NCBI GenBank assembly: GCA_003254925.1
Contig: QANZ01017293.1
Span: 136,689-200,688, forward strand
Reading direction: 5' to 3'
Source of the DNA: Chamaecrista fasciculata
Taxonomy: Eukaryota; Streptophyta; Magnoliopsida; Fabales; Fabaceae
Length of the DNA: 64,000 bases
Shown here piece by piece: positions 1-10,829 of this stretch. Numbering within the stretch: position 1 is the stretch's first letter; each line of letters begins with the position of its first letter. The position numbers and the translations under genes are program-made. The notes under the pieces were generated by a model. It was not told where the DNA came from and did not search any database. It was given only the letters and a program-made list of their open reading frames with translations.

Positions 1-155
1 AATATCTCAGATTAGGGTATTTTTGGAAGAGAATTTGTTAACCAAACAAGGGGAAGGGCTATGGAGAGTTGACCTTCTCTTCATAACCCTCCCTTTCCTT
101 CTCCACCTAATTGCCAAACAAATTCTTAGAGTGTAAAATCCTCAAGGACAAGTAC

Positions 156-841
156 CTGAATAGTATTCCAGTAGTGACAATCTTTAAGTTGCCCATTATC
201 TGATATGTTGATGTATCCACAAACGTAAGGGTAGCAAATTGAACATTGTTGTGAATTAAATAGATAATCGAAGGGACAAGGTACAAAGCTACACTCTTCC
301 ACTCTGTAGTCATCTTTGGCAAAGATGGCTTGCGAAATTCCCTCCACAGTAATACACTTGATACCGCAAGCTTTATGTTAGCAGACAAAGGTGTCAGAGC
401 TAAAATCACCAATCAATGCGATTGAAAAACACAAATTTGAAGCCTCTTTTTACCTTAAAAACCTCAGCAAGAAATGGGACCGTGGCATAATCATACTTAT
501 ACCCACCATTACTCTGCGAGAGTGTTGTTAGTATTCCCTGCCACAAGAAATCATCAAAATCAAAACCAGAAATTCATAGATTTCTCGTTAATTTCCAATT
601 AATTGCTCTTCCAGGGATGAATCAACCACCTAGCATTCATTTTACAGTCAATTCCATTCAGGGTTTAAATCATAATATATGGATGAGAATGAAACAGATT
701 TAACACAATGGAGGGTTTAAATGTGAGTTTTGTGAAAATGATCTAATAAAGTTGGTAGGAAAGAAAATACATCTGGAATTGATAATCGACCTGAGAACTT
801 GTGAGAATGGTGAGGAGTGTGGCGACCAAGTACCACTGCAT
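156..841 (-). CDS. CMP-sialic acid transporter-like nucleotide-sugar transporter, 5' part (runs off the left edge)
   Basis: Three exons are readable on the minus strand: 791-841, 454-537 and 156-370. All junctions are GT-AG and the reading frame is continuous. Exon 1 begins MQWYLVATLLTILTSSQ. Exon 2 carries the GGYKYDYATVPFLAEVFK block. Exon 3 carries SIIYLIHNNVQFATLTFVD and ends in QIMGNLKIVTTGILF, the signature of the plant CMP-sialic acid / nucleotide-sugar transporter family (drug/metabolite transporter fold, Golgi membrane). The order matches what I remember of Arabidopsis At5g41760. About 116 residues are present; the remaining two thirds lie left of position 1, and bases 1-155 look like intron. 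The substrate of plant members is not settled, so the name reflects homology only. A MITE begins only 142 bp upstream of the start codon. Confidence 0.9.
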
Positions 842-983
842 TTCTTCGTCTTCCGAAGATCCCAATGGAGATACAAACTCGCCGACTTCAAAATCACTCA
901 AAATAACTCAAGGTAGGGTCAGTCCAGACTCGGTTCTAAAACGCACCGTTCACAAGAAATATGGGGATAATTCATAATTTTTT

Positions 984-1473
984 GGGTTAAGTGCAATTTT
1001 GGTCCCTTAACTTTCGCAAAGGTCTCAATTTGGTCCCCTAACTTTTTTTGTTGCAATTTTGGTCCCCTAACTTTCGCAAAGGTCTCAATTTGGTCCCCTA
1101 ACTTTTTTTGTTGCAATTTTGGTCCCCTAACTTTCGTAAAGGTCTCAATTTGGTCCCCTAACTTTTTTTGTTGCACTTTTGGTCCCCTAACGTTTGAAAG
1201 CGTCTCACTGTTGGTCCCAAGTGCACTTTTTCCATCCATTATCTGCCGTTAGTGCCGATCTGGCAGGCTGAGTTGGCCAATGACGTGACAAATATGGGTG
1301 AAATGGATTAAAAAAGGACCATTATGCAGAGACGTTTTCATGACTTGGAGGTGCACTTGAGACCAATAGTGAGACGTTTTCAAGAGTTAAGGGACCAAAA
1401 TTGCAACAAAAAAAGTTAAGGGACCAAATTGAGACCTTTGCAAAAGTTAGGGGACCAAAATTGCACTTAAGCC
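984..1473. mobile_element. Mutator-type MITE, 490 bp, with expanded terminal repeat
   Basis: The ends are inverted repeats: GGGTTAAGTGCAATTTTGGT on the left and the complement of ...CCAAAATTGCACTTAAGCC on the right. The direct repeat TAATTTTTT flanks both sides (975-983 and 1474-1482), a 9-bp target duplication as expected for Mutator-like elements. The left arm contains three 60-bp tandem units (1021-1080, 1081-1140, 1141-1200; the first two differ at one base), whereas the right arm has a single unit. No coding capacity. It sits in the promoter-proximal region of the transporter gene. Confidence 0.85.
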
Positions 1474-1717
1474 TAATTTTTTTTTCGAGTAAACTAACCA
1501 CTTATCTCTAAAAACAAGCCCAAATTCGATTTTGAAATATTAAAATATATAATTTAGTCCCTAAAAAAAACTAATGATATACTCTTGTTTATGAAAAAAC
1601 TAACAAATTATTTTATGAACTAAACTATGTATTTCAATTTATAAGAATTAAGTTATCAATGATCCTTTTTAAGGATCAAGTTGCTAGTTAACTTTATATA
1701 AAATTAAAATGATTTTA

Positions 1718-3260
1718 GGTCAAAACCAATGATGTGAAAATCGGATCGGACCGCTAACCGCAGAGAGGAACGAGTTGGTCCAACCCAAAAAACCGAAGTG
1801 GGGGTTGGACCGGATTGGACCGGGAATAACTGGTAAAAAATCGGAAAACCGGGTCCAACCGTTGGATCGAACCGTCAGTTGGAGCATTTATTTTTTTTTT
1901 CATTTCACTAAAACTATACTTCTGCCCCCCAAACTTTCTAATTTCTAGGCTCCTACCCCCTTTATTCTTTGAAACATTACATTAAGACCCTTAAAACTAC
2001 TCAACTCCTCCACCATTGTATTCCTCATTTTGTCTACAACACTTCCATACCTTTGTTTCATTCTCATAATTATTTTTAACGTAACTTACAAACACATCTT
2101 TCACTTCTTTACTTTTCAGTTTAGTCCCTGGCAGATTCTCTTTCATACTTTTACCTCTTTTTTCACCTATTTTACCATTCATTAGTTATATCCTTCCAAA
2201 GTCTCCTTGTAAATTATACTTCCATAATTATTTTATGCCTCTCAAATTCTATTATCTATCAAAAAGGTCCTTCTTCAACAATTGGGGTGTTACATCTCTT
2301 AGACCCCCCAAAAAAATTAGAGGGTTTATATTTGATATATTAAAAATAATTATTTATTGCATCATCTGGTCCGACCAAATGGTTCAACCGGTTCAACCAA
2401 TCAAACCGTGAACCGAACACTTGTCCGAGTCTTTGTCCGGTTTGGTTATGACAACACTGGTCAAAACCTCAAATTTGTTCTAAATGTATGGAGTAGATTT
2501 CAATTTGATTAATGTTACATGTTTTTATAATTTCTTAAATTGATACAAAATTGTAGAATATGATCATATCTCTTTTGTTTAAAATTTAAATGTCATAAGT
2601 CCAAAGCTACAAGTTGCTTTTGACATGTACTTAACAAACGAGGTTAAATGAAGTCCTGAAATTGGATAGTTTATTTCACAATCAAACGAGCAAAGTTGAT
2701 CATATTTCTCTCGTTTTAAGTTCAAATATCACGAGTTCGAAGCTATGTATTAACTTTTAAAGAAAGTTTTTTCTATCCAATTGAGGATGTTAGCAAATAA
2801 GATCTAATTGTGTCCCGAAAGTAGGCTTTGAACTATACTTCTAAGATTTTTTACTTTTAGTCTTAAATCGACTTTTGGGACACGAGTTGAAATCATTTAC
2901 TAATGGTTTTAATTGGCAGAAAAAGAACATAGTTCTGAAATTGTCGTATTCAAATTTGAAACGAAAGAGACTTGACCAAGTAACTTTGCTTGTTTAACCA
3001 CGAAATGAATGATCTACTTTCGAGATCTGATTTGACCTCGTTTGTTGATAGTCAAACTAAATAGAAAAAAGACTAAAACAAGTCGTAGCTTTAAATTCGT
3101 CACATTTAAACTTAAGACAAGAAAGATATGATTACATTTATAGTTTGAGACCAACTTCAGAAATTATGAAAATATGTAGGGGTAATCTAAAATAAATGAA
3201 ATATTTAAGACAAATTTGAAATTTACCTCATACATTTGGGACCAATTTGAGGTTTTTACC
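1718..3260. mobile_element. Long-TIR MITE interrupted near its left end by a second element
   Basis: The left terminus GGTCAAAACC (1718-1727, repeated at 2459-2468) and the right terminus GGTTTTTACC (3251-3260) are inverted. Homology between the arms continues for hundreds of bases, including phrases such as ATATCTCTYTYGTTT and CRAAGCTACRA. The probable target duplication is ATGATTTTA (1709-1717) versus ATCATTTTA (3261-3269), 8 of 9 matching, suggesting a Mutator-like origin. Without the insert at 1728-2458 the element is about 800 bp. Diverged relatives occur at 11206-11664, 21590-21930, 36141-37374 and 55090-55910. Confidence 0.65.
1728..2458. mobile_element. hAT-like non-autonomous element nested in the MITE at 1718-3260
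   Basis: The left end reads AATGATGTGAAAATCGG; the complement of the right end reads AGTGTTGTCATAACC. Both lead into GGACCGGAC-type sequence, rich in GGTTCAACCGG words at the right. The element is flanked by a perfect 10-bp direct repeat, GGTCAAAACC, which is also the outer element's terminus, so the insertion fell within the last 10 bp of the host MITE. hAT elements make 8-bp duplications, so part of the 10 bp may be chance. No transposase remains. Confidence 0.55.
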
Positions 3261-3993
3261 ATCATTTTATTATTAAAAAATCATTCATGGATTAAAATTT
3301 TGCATTTTTTTTTCCCCTGAGATTAAAATTTTGTATTAGATCCTTCAATTGAAGCATCTCATATTCTCATTCATTGTAACTTATTACCAATGAACTTGTA
3401 ATTAGTGTAAAGTAAAATTTCCAAAATTGGTTTCAAAACGTATTTCATTCTTTATGATCGAATTCATAAGGAAACACCATCAAAACTCATCATGATGAGA
3501 AATATTCTACATTTCTTCACGAAATCGCCCATGAGGGATCCTCAATCATCGCAACACAATCAGCTCAACATCTACAATCTGGCAATGGTTTAGGTACCCA
3601 AATCCTGAAATCTTTTTTTTCTTTTTTTTCCATTTTTCAAAGAGAAAATTAGCTCATGTTCCCGAGAATTTAAACAATGCATATAGTCACTTAATGAGTA
3701 TTAATTGTAATTAGTAATCTGCAATTTCCCTTCTCCATTTGCTCGATGGCAGAATGTAAAGGAATTGGGTGGGTTTAAATTTTTTTTTTCCATCGGATTG
3801 TAGTGTGAATTTCACACCACTAGAAGCTTGATCTCTCTTCCTCGTTTTCATGTTTCTTCGGCTTCCATCCATCAAGTTTCATTTATCAAACTAAAATCTC
3901 AAATGCAGAGGAAACGAGCTTAATTTGTTAGATGTGATGACATAGCTTCAATTTCTCTTTTGAACACTATGGCAATAATATCATTTGATTGTA
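3261..3993. other. Upstream region of the MLKL-like gene
   Basis: AT-rich with T-runs near 3607 and 3780. Bases 3530-3600 are less AT-rich and could contain a leader exon of the downstream gene, because that gene's start codon follows directly after a splice-acceptor-like AG at 4599-4600. I see no open frame of note. Confidence 0.3.
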
Positions 3994-4484
3994 GGTCAAA
4001 ACCTCATTTTAATCCTCACACTATAGGGTGAGTTTTGTTTGGGTCCTAAAACTTCTTTTTTTTTTGTTCTATTTTCGTCATCAAACTTTCCCATTTGTTC
4101 TCCCGGTAGTCTAGAAATGTGATTTCGTTTGATTTCTGTTGTTATTTCTAACCTAGACAGATAAATCATTTTTCTCTCATATGTGTCCTAACAAATGAAT
4201 TGACAAAGAGAGAAAAAAAAAATCAACCTTCTTAATCACGAGTTAGAGATAAATTTGTAGTTGGTTTATCTTTCGAAGAATGAAAATTTTTCTCTCTCCC
4301 TATGCCAACTCACTTATTACGACACATATGAAACAGAAATCATCCACTCTAGGTGTCCAGTTTAGAGATAACGGCAGAAACTAGGCCAAATCATATTTCA
4401 AACTAATAGTGAAATAAATGGGAAAGTTTGAGGACCAAAACAAAACTCACCCTCTAGTTTGAAGACCAAAATGGGGTTTTGACC
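3994..4484. mobile_element. Mutator-type MITE, 491 bp, just upstream of the MLKL start codon
   Basis: The terminal inverted repeats are about 65 bp. The left begins GGTCAAAACCTCATTTTAAT and the right ends ATGGGGTTTTGACC; both contain GGGTGAGTTTTGTTT. The flanks TTTGATTGTA (3984-3993) and TCTGATTGTA (4485-4494) match over the last 8 bases and at 9 of 10 overall, fitting a 9-10-bp Mutator duplication. It lies 119 bp before the start codon, most likely inside a leader intron. Confidence 0.8.
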
Positions 4485-4603
4485 TCTGATTGTATTACCA
4501 AAAAGTAAAAGTACTATTGTTCATGCTCCTCCTGTTGCTTATGGATAATTTTGTATTTTTGTGTATTTTTATAGGGTTTGTTAGTTTTTGTGTTGAGCAG
4601 CTT

Positions 4604-7600
4604 ATGGAGCAATTTCGACAAATAGGGGAAGCACTAGGAGGTTTAAAGGCATTGATGGTATTCAGAGAGGATATCCAATTCAATGAAAGGCAATGTTGTT
4701 TGTTACTAGATATCTTCACATTTGTATATGGTGTAATTTCAGAGGAGATTACACAAAACCTTATATTTGTAGAGAAACACACCAAGTGGAAAATTGTTGA
4801 ACAACCATTGAAAGAGATTCACAAGATATTCAAAGAAGGAGAATCCTACATCAAGCAATGTTTGGAAAGTACTGAGAAAAAGTACTGGTGGGCTAAAGCC
4901 ATTACCCTCTATAATAACAATGATTGTGTTGAGTATTACATCCACAACCTGCTTTCTTGCATTCCCATTGTCATTGAAGCAATTGAATGTGCAGGAGAAA
5001 TATCAGGATGGGATCAAGAAGAGATGCAAAGGAAGAGGCTCATTAATTCTAACAAGTACAGAAAAGAATATAGAGACATGAGCCTTTTCCGGTGGAAATT
5101 TGGCAAGCAATACCTCCTCACACAAGATTTCTGCAATCGGTATAACACGGTTTTGAAGGAGGATAGATGGTTTCTTCTTAACAAAATCCGAGAAAAGAAA
5201 ATGCTAGTTTCAAGTTCAACAAAGTACGAAAACCAGTTAACCGATATTCTTTTGAGGTCATTAGAAAGATCAGAGTCATTGTGTGGGGAGCTCCTGCCAA
5301 GTTCAATTTTGGTGGGGTCTAAGGATTACCATGTAATAAGAAGACTAGGGAATGGGAGCTTGTATAAAGAGATTACATGGTTAGGTGAAAGCTTTGTTAC
5401 AAAGCAATTTTTCGGGGACATAGAAGCATTGGAACCAGAGATTGTATCGCTTGTGTCACTTGGCCATCCAAATATAATGAAATGCTTTTGTGCATTTTCT
5501 GATGAGGACAAGAAAGAGTGTATTCTGTTAATGGAACTCATGAGCAGAAACTTGTGCACTCACATTAAAGAGATCTATGGTCCAAAAAAGAGAGTTGTTC
5601 CACTTGCACTACCTATGGCAGTTGATCTTATGCTTCAAATTGCCAGAGGAATGGAATACTTGCACTCGAAGAAAATATATCACGGAGAGTTAAATCCCTC
5701 TAATATTCTTGTTAAACCAAGAAGCAGTGACGGATACTTGTATGCCAAGGTTTCAGGGTTTGGTGTTTTTGGTGCTAAAAGCTTGAATCAAAAAGGGTCG
5801 ACGAGCTCGAATGAAAATGGAACCCTCCCATTTATTTGGTATGCACCGGAAGTTCTTGAAGAGCAACAACAGGCAGCAGGAGAAGCGATAAACAGCAAGT
5901 ATACGGAGAAATCAGATGTTTACAGTTTTGGAATGGTTTGCTTTGAGCTTTTAACTGGTAAAGTCCCTTTTGAAGATAATCATCTTCAAGGAGACAAAAT
6001 GAGTAGAAACATTAGAGCAGGAGAAAGGCCACTTTTCACATATGGTTCTCCAAAATATGTTACTAACTTGACTAAGAAATGTTGGCATGCTGACCCAGTT
6101 CAAAGGCCAAGCTTCTCCTCCATCTGTAGAATTCTTCGATATACAAAACGATTTCTTGCGCTGAATCCTGATTATAATAACCAGCTAGACCCACCGTTGC
6201 CTCCGGTAGATTACTGTGATATAGAGGCAACATTCTTGAGGACCCCTTCTTGGGGGGGAAGTTCTAATGCAGCATCATCATCATCAATATCTCATATTCC
6301 ATTTCAAATGTTTGCTTATAGAGTGATTGAGAAAGAGAAAGTTTTAGCAAACTCTAATTATAACTCTGAATCTGGAAGTGATGCTTCAGCTTGTGGTGAT
6401 GACCTTGCTACCTCTGGAGAGGAACTATATCCATCAATCACTGATAAGAAATCTCTACTTGGACCTGATAATAGTATCACTATCAACAAGAGACATTCAG
6501 TGTCAAGAAGATCTCCTGATTCCAAGGCCAACACACATCCAGGTTGATTATAATCTCACTCACTTTTTTAATTCTTGTAATACCAATTAAACTGTTTAGA
6601 TATCATATTAGAAGACAAATGAGTAACCTAACATTTTGGTCCTTAAAAGATCACTGAGTTGGCAACTCAATCCCAGAATGACTGACATACACAATTTAAT
6701 TCCTAAAAGATTCAAATATTATACTCTTTAGTCTCTAGAAGAACCAAACAGTATACTCTTTAGTCCATAAAAAGGACTAACAAGTATACCGTTTGGATCT
6801 TTCAAAGATTAGATTGTATATTTCAATTTTTCAAAGACTGAGTTGTTAGTTTACTCAAGACAAATTGTGACCATTGCTCACTTATTCATTTTTTTCTTAG
6901 AAAGTAGTATGATTGAGTCAATGGGAAAAGCGAATTATTATGATTTTAACTATAGATGTAGTAATTCTGATCCACTGAGTAGAAATCTTACAACAACCTC
7001 TGGGTACACTCTTTTAGAAAGCACAATTTTAGTTATGTGTCAAATGGCAAATGGAATTCAACTGAACCCAAAGGATCTACCTTTTCCTCCAACCTTCAAA
7101 ACTGGTTGAAAATAGTACCTACAAAACCGAACATACAACTAGTACAAAAAAAAAGGGGAAAAAGTTGTATTAGATTAAAGTTCCTCAGCTCTATCCACAA
7201 CCACTTTTGGATGCCTAGCCATACATATTTTGGTGATGGGAGAAAAAAGATGTGCAACTAGGGTTATTCTAACTCATGATGCTCTTATTTGATTCAAAAT
7301 CTTCTGAGTTTTGACATATAAATACATGAGAAATTGTTGAAACTTGCACTTCCCAAACAGAAGAGACTGAGACATAAAGGGAGAAACTATAAGAAAAACA
7401 GAGAAAAGAACTACAATAAGTTATCATGAATAGTGGACAGCCAATGGTATACAGGAAAATGAAAGCACTTATATGCTTAAAGCAACAAAGGATATAATAA
7501 TTCATTATTTACAAATAATTCCTTATATAACCATTAATTGATTACTACTTTTTTTTTTTCATCCTTCATCAGTTTATGTCAAAAGATGTCATTTTGGATG

Positions 7601-7911
7601 GATCATTGTTGAATACATTTCAACGATGGATGCATTAGCTTGAAAGTAGCCTTGAGTTTCTTACATGTTATGAATGCAGGTAAACCAAAAGGAAGATCTG
7701 TTAGACCTCCACAGATGACTTTACATGGGAGAAGCATGAAGATTAATTCAGAGACTTCAAAAAAGATGTCTAGTCCAAGAATGATGAGAAGGACATATTC
7801 AGGTGATGTCTCATATTATAGCTTTAATTTCTTAGAGCTAGTTATGGCAATTGATGGATACCTATATAGTATATACCAAGTTGTGAATAGGAAGATTAGA
7901 ATCAAGCCCCT

Positions 7912-7945
<34 letters not shown>

Positions 7946-8128
7946 GAACTCCATCAAATTCCAACTTGTTTACTACAACTAGAACTTTGAAGCGTATAAT
8001 ATATATATATATATACTTGTTTCTATTTTTTGTATGTGTTGCACATGTACTTCAATTCCCTAATATGTCTCCCATTTGCTAATAAAACAGAATGCAGCAT
8101 AAATGTGCCGCGTGGGGCTACGCTGTAA
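4604..8128 (+). CDS. MLKL: Plant MLKL-like protein (DUF1221 region plus pseudokinase)
   Basis: Three coding exons: 4604-6542, 7680-7802 and 8091-8128, giving 699 residues. The start MEQFRQIGEALGGLKALMVF is chosen because the open frame upstream is hydrophobic, abuts a MITE, and an acceptor AG lies at 4599-4600. Residues ~1-230 match the plant DUF1221 region, now viewed as an MLKL-type helical (HeLo-like) domain. Residues ~240-520 are kinase-like: K267 fits the VAIK lysine and an APE-like motif is present in WYAPEVLEE, but the catalytic HRD is HGE (residue 360) and DFG is GFG (residue 385), so catalytic aspartates are missing. Plant MLKLs are linked to immune cell death and associate with microtubules or membrane. 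Exon 2 supplies the basic stretch GKPKGRSVRPPQM. The last exon encodes only 11 residues and is the least certain part. The intron at 6543-7679 contains a MITE. Confidence 0.85.
6620..6857. mobile_element. MITE in intron 1 of the MLKL-like gene
   Basis: Ends TGAGTAA...TTACTCA are inverted. The arms carry TTTGGTCC, CTAAAAGAT and TTTAGTCC phrases mirrored across the centre. The same family recurs at 26977-27199, 27269-27538 and 28530-28800. No coding sequence. Confidence 0.6.
7912..7936. repeat. AT microsatellite
   Basis: A (TA)n tract followed by (GT)n, in the last intron of the MLKL-like gene; a second AT run lies near 7998-8015. Confidence 0.85.
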
Positions 8129-9720
8129 AGTAACAACCATGACGAGTCTCACATTGGAAATTACACTCGAAAAGCTAATTATTAAGGTTGAAGAATATAA
8201 AGTTATATAAGTTGTCTTAAACTCAGCAACCTCCTCGATAGAGGATTTGTTTCAGCAACCTTCATTTAAATGTTTATCAAACTTTCTCTTCTTTTTTAGT
8301 CCCATCATACTTCAAAATAATATAGTTCTTTGATAGACATGGCCAAGCCATTTGAGATTATTAGTAAACAATTTCAATAAACATGTCATTACTCATTGTG
8401 ATTAATTTAATTTAAATATTATTACTATTAGTTTTTAGGGTCGATAAATAATCTCAACAATATAATTACACTATCACTCTTTGTAAATCATATGAAATGT
8501 AAATTTTTTGAGTATTAGCCTACAAAGTTACTATTGAAATGATATTAAATTTTTGTAATTCATTAAAATATGTTATTATCACTTTATACAATTATCTATT
8601 TAAAGTATGAACATAATTTATTATGAACTAATCAAATATAAGGATGAAATGGCATACTAATTACTATTTAGTAACGTGATTATATGATTTTTTTTAAATG
8701 AATTCAGCACATTTTTATATTGCATATTTATAATTTTGGGGTCTTCTAGTAATCTACTTTTAAAATCATATAATATGCATACAAACATTTTACTTTAATA
8801 TTCTTTTATGGAATTGCTTATTTTGTTGGAATTTTTCTAGTTAAAATTTGTATGGATTAGCATTAATTATTATTAGATTTATTTTATACTGATTAAGAAA
8901 TTTAATTTCGTGATTACGAATGAGAATATACTTGAGTCCCTGTTTAAATGTGGTAATTTGTGATGGGTCGGATTATCCACATGCCTATTGGATAAAGACC
9001 CCAACTCACAACGTGAGAGTATTAGTAATTGCCCCATCGATATTACTAATTTAGATATTAAGTTATTTTGTGGCAGAGTTTAATTGACATACTTAACAAT
9101 CATATATTTGATTAGCCTATATATTTGATTAGCCTATCAGATTTTATCTGATACTTATTTTAAATTTGAATTTTGAATTAGAGGCATATCAAATATTTGA
9201 TAACAAAGATATCTCTTTAAGAATTTTCCCGATTTGTTAAAACATTATCTATATAAGGGTCTCTCCCTCCCCGCTAAACATAATAACCCTAATTTCTAAT
9301 AACCCTCTGGGTCACGTGGGTTGAAGCTTCTCTTGCCCACATTTGACGGTAATTTTATTGGCTCCTTGCATGTTAGTAAATTTACATGTTATTTTATTTA
9401 GTGCTACCAAAGGTTGAAGATGAGTTTTTTGGCTCATTCTGCTTTTCAGTCCTCTTTTGTTTTAATCCTTTTGCGTTTTGGTCCCAACAACTTTAAAAAA
9501 AAAATTGCTAAAGGAGGATTCGTACTGGGCTTGATTGGCTATTCCTTTTGGCATGAGACATTGGGACCATTTTTTTGATATATAAACAACGGTAAGAAAT
9601 ACAAACGTAGTATCTTCAAACCCTAACTCTAAGTATCCACTAAGGGAAGACTTTAGTTATGGCTTGAGAACGCAAAAGCATGAGACGCAAAAAAAGTATC
9701 AACAGACGTATCCCTATTCT
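8129..9720. other. AT-rich intergenic stretch with an LTR-like segment
   Basis: No gene seen. Bases ~8935-9420 resemble a retrotransposon LTR remnant: TATATAAGGGTCTCTC at about 9250 followed by AACCCTAATTTCT, as in many plant Copia LTR promoters. I could not define LTR termini or a target duplication. ATATATTTGATTAGCCTAT is tandemly doubled at about 9102-9138. A short segment at 8135-8230 resembles other dispersed plant repeats. Confidence 0.3.
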
Positions 9721-10054
9721 TAGCACTGTCAAAACGGGCTTAGGCCCGCGGGCCGGCCCGGCCCGCCCGCTAAATGGGCGGGCTTGGGCTTAAAAAATTT
9801 GGCCCGTTTAAAAACGGGCCTAAACGGTCCGGCCCGTTTAGCCCGTGGACTAAACGGTCCGGCCCGTTTAGGCCCGTTTACATTTTTTTAAAAAAATTTG
9901 CATGTAAAAATGTTTAGGCCCGCGGGCCGGCCCGGCCCGCCCGCTAAATGGGCGGGCTTGGGTTTAAAAAATTTGGCCCGTTTAAAAACGGGCCTAAACG
10001 GCCCGGCCCGTTTAGCCCGTGGCCCGTAACGGGCCGGCCCGTTTAACAGTGCTA
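9721..10054. mobile_element. GC-rich hAT-type MITE, 334 bp
   Basis: Termini TAGCACTGTCAAAACGGGC and GCCCGTTTAACAGTGCTA are inverted, and a perfect 8-bp duplication CCTATTCT flanks it (9713-9720, 10055-10062), diagnostic of the hAT superfamily. The interior is made of GGCCCGTTT, CGGGCC and CCGGCCCG words and is strikingly GC-rich against its surroundings. A 108-bp segment is directly duplicated inside it (9741-9848 and 9915-10022). Confidence 0.9.
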
Positions 10055-10829
10055 CCTATTCTAATAATCAACAGAAACATAAAAACTTATAGAGGTAATA
10101 ATGAACCTAATTGCCGTGACTATTTTGCCATTAAGTCATCCTTTTGAATTAATTTTAAATTTGATTTAAAGTCCACCTCCTTTATTTAATTGCAATGTTA
10201 ATTAAATTGCAATTTATTTTGGCTTAATTTTTTGATGACTTTTGCTTAACCCCCAATTTTCAGTGACTTCAAAATTTTGTATCCCTATTTTGAAAATTTG
10301 TTTTTCAAAATTTTATTTGAGGATCAAAATATTATTTCAATCTAATTTCCATAAAATTATATTGAGTTTAGGGCTTGTATTTTTTTTGGAATTTTGAGTT
10401 AAACTTTTGTGCATAATTTTTGTGAATTATTAATTTATTATTGACTAATTATATCATTTTTTAATATTTTTTGTCAATTTAATCATAAAAAAATCTAAAT
10501 ATAAGTTGTCCAATCTAAAGTTCTAAACTATAACTTCCTTTCGATTCTCTACAAAGCACAATTCAAAATTATTTTCTCCCTCACGTATTTCATCATCCAA
10601 ATATTAAACACTAACCATATTTTTTTTTTTTTGGTGAGGAACACTAACCATATTTACCTCTACTGCAAATGTAGCCTCTATTAACCCTTTCTTCAACCTT
10701 TTTTTTTCTATTTTCTCATACAGAAAGAAAAAAGGAAAATTTGCGGCCAAGAATAGATTTAAATATGAACCTTAACTTTCCAAAAAGGAAAAGAATTTTA
10801 AAGAGAATAACAAAAACAAAGAGTTGAGA
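10055..10829. other. AT-rich intergenic stretch
   Basis: Long T- and A-rich runs with no open frame or element I can delimit. The last 200 bp may be the upstream region of the tentative gene that starts at 10830. Confidence 0.3.

Noticed and set aside
1021-1200. Regularly repeated 60-bp units suggesting a CRISPR-like array
   Set aside because: Plant nuclear DNA, units contiguous without unique spacers, and located inside a MITE arm.
919-1239. Repetitive 106-codon minus-strand frame with GPKLQQKKLGDQIETF units
   Set aside because: It is the translation of the 60-bp tandem units in the MITE terminal repeat; no gene.
4490-4603. Hydrophobic N-terminal extension of the MLKL-like protein as a signal or membrane anchor
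   Set aside because: The frame starts inside a transposon target duplication and an acceptor AG precedes the conserved MEQFRQIG start.
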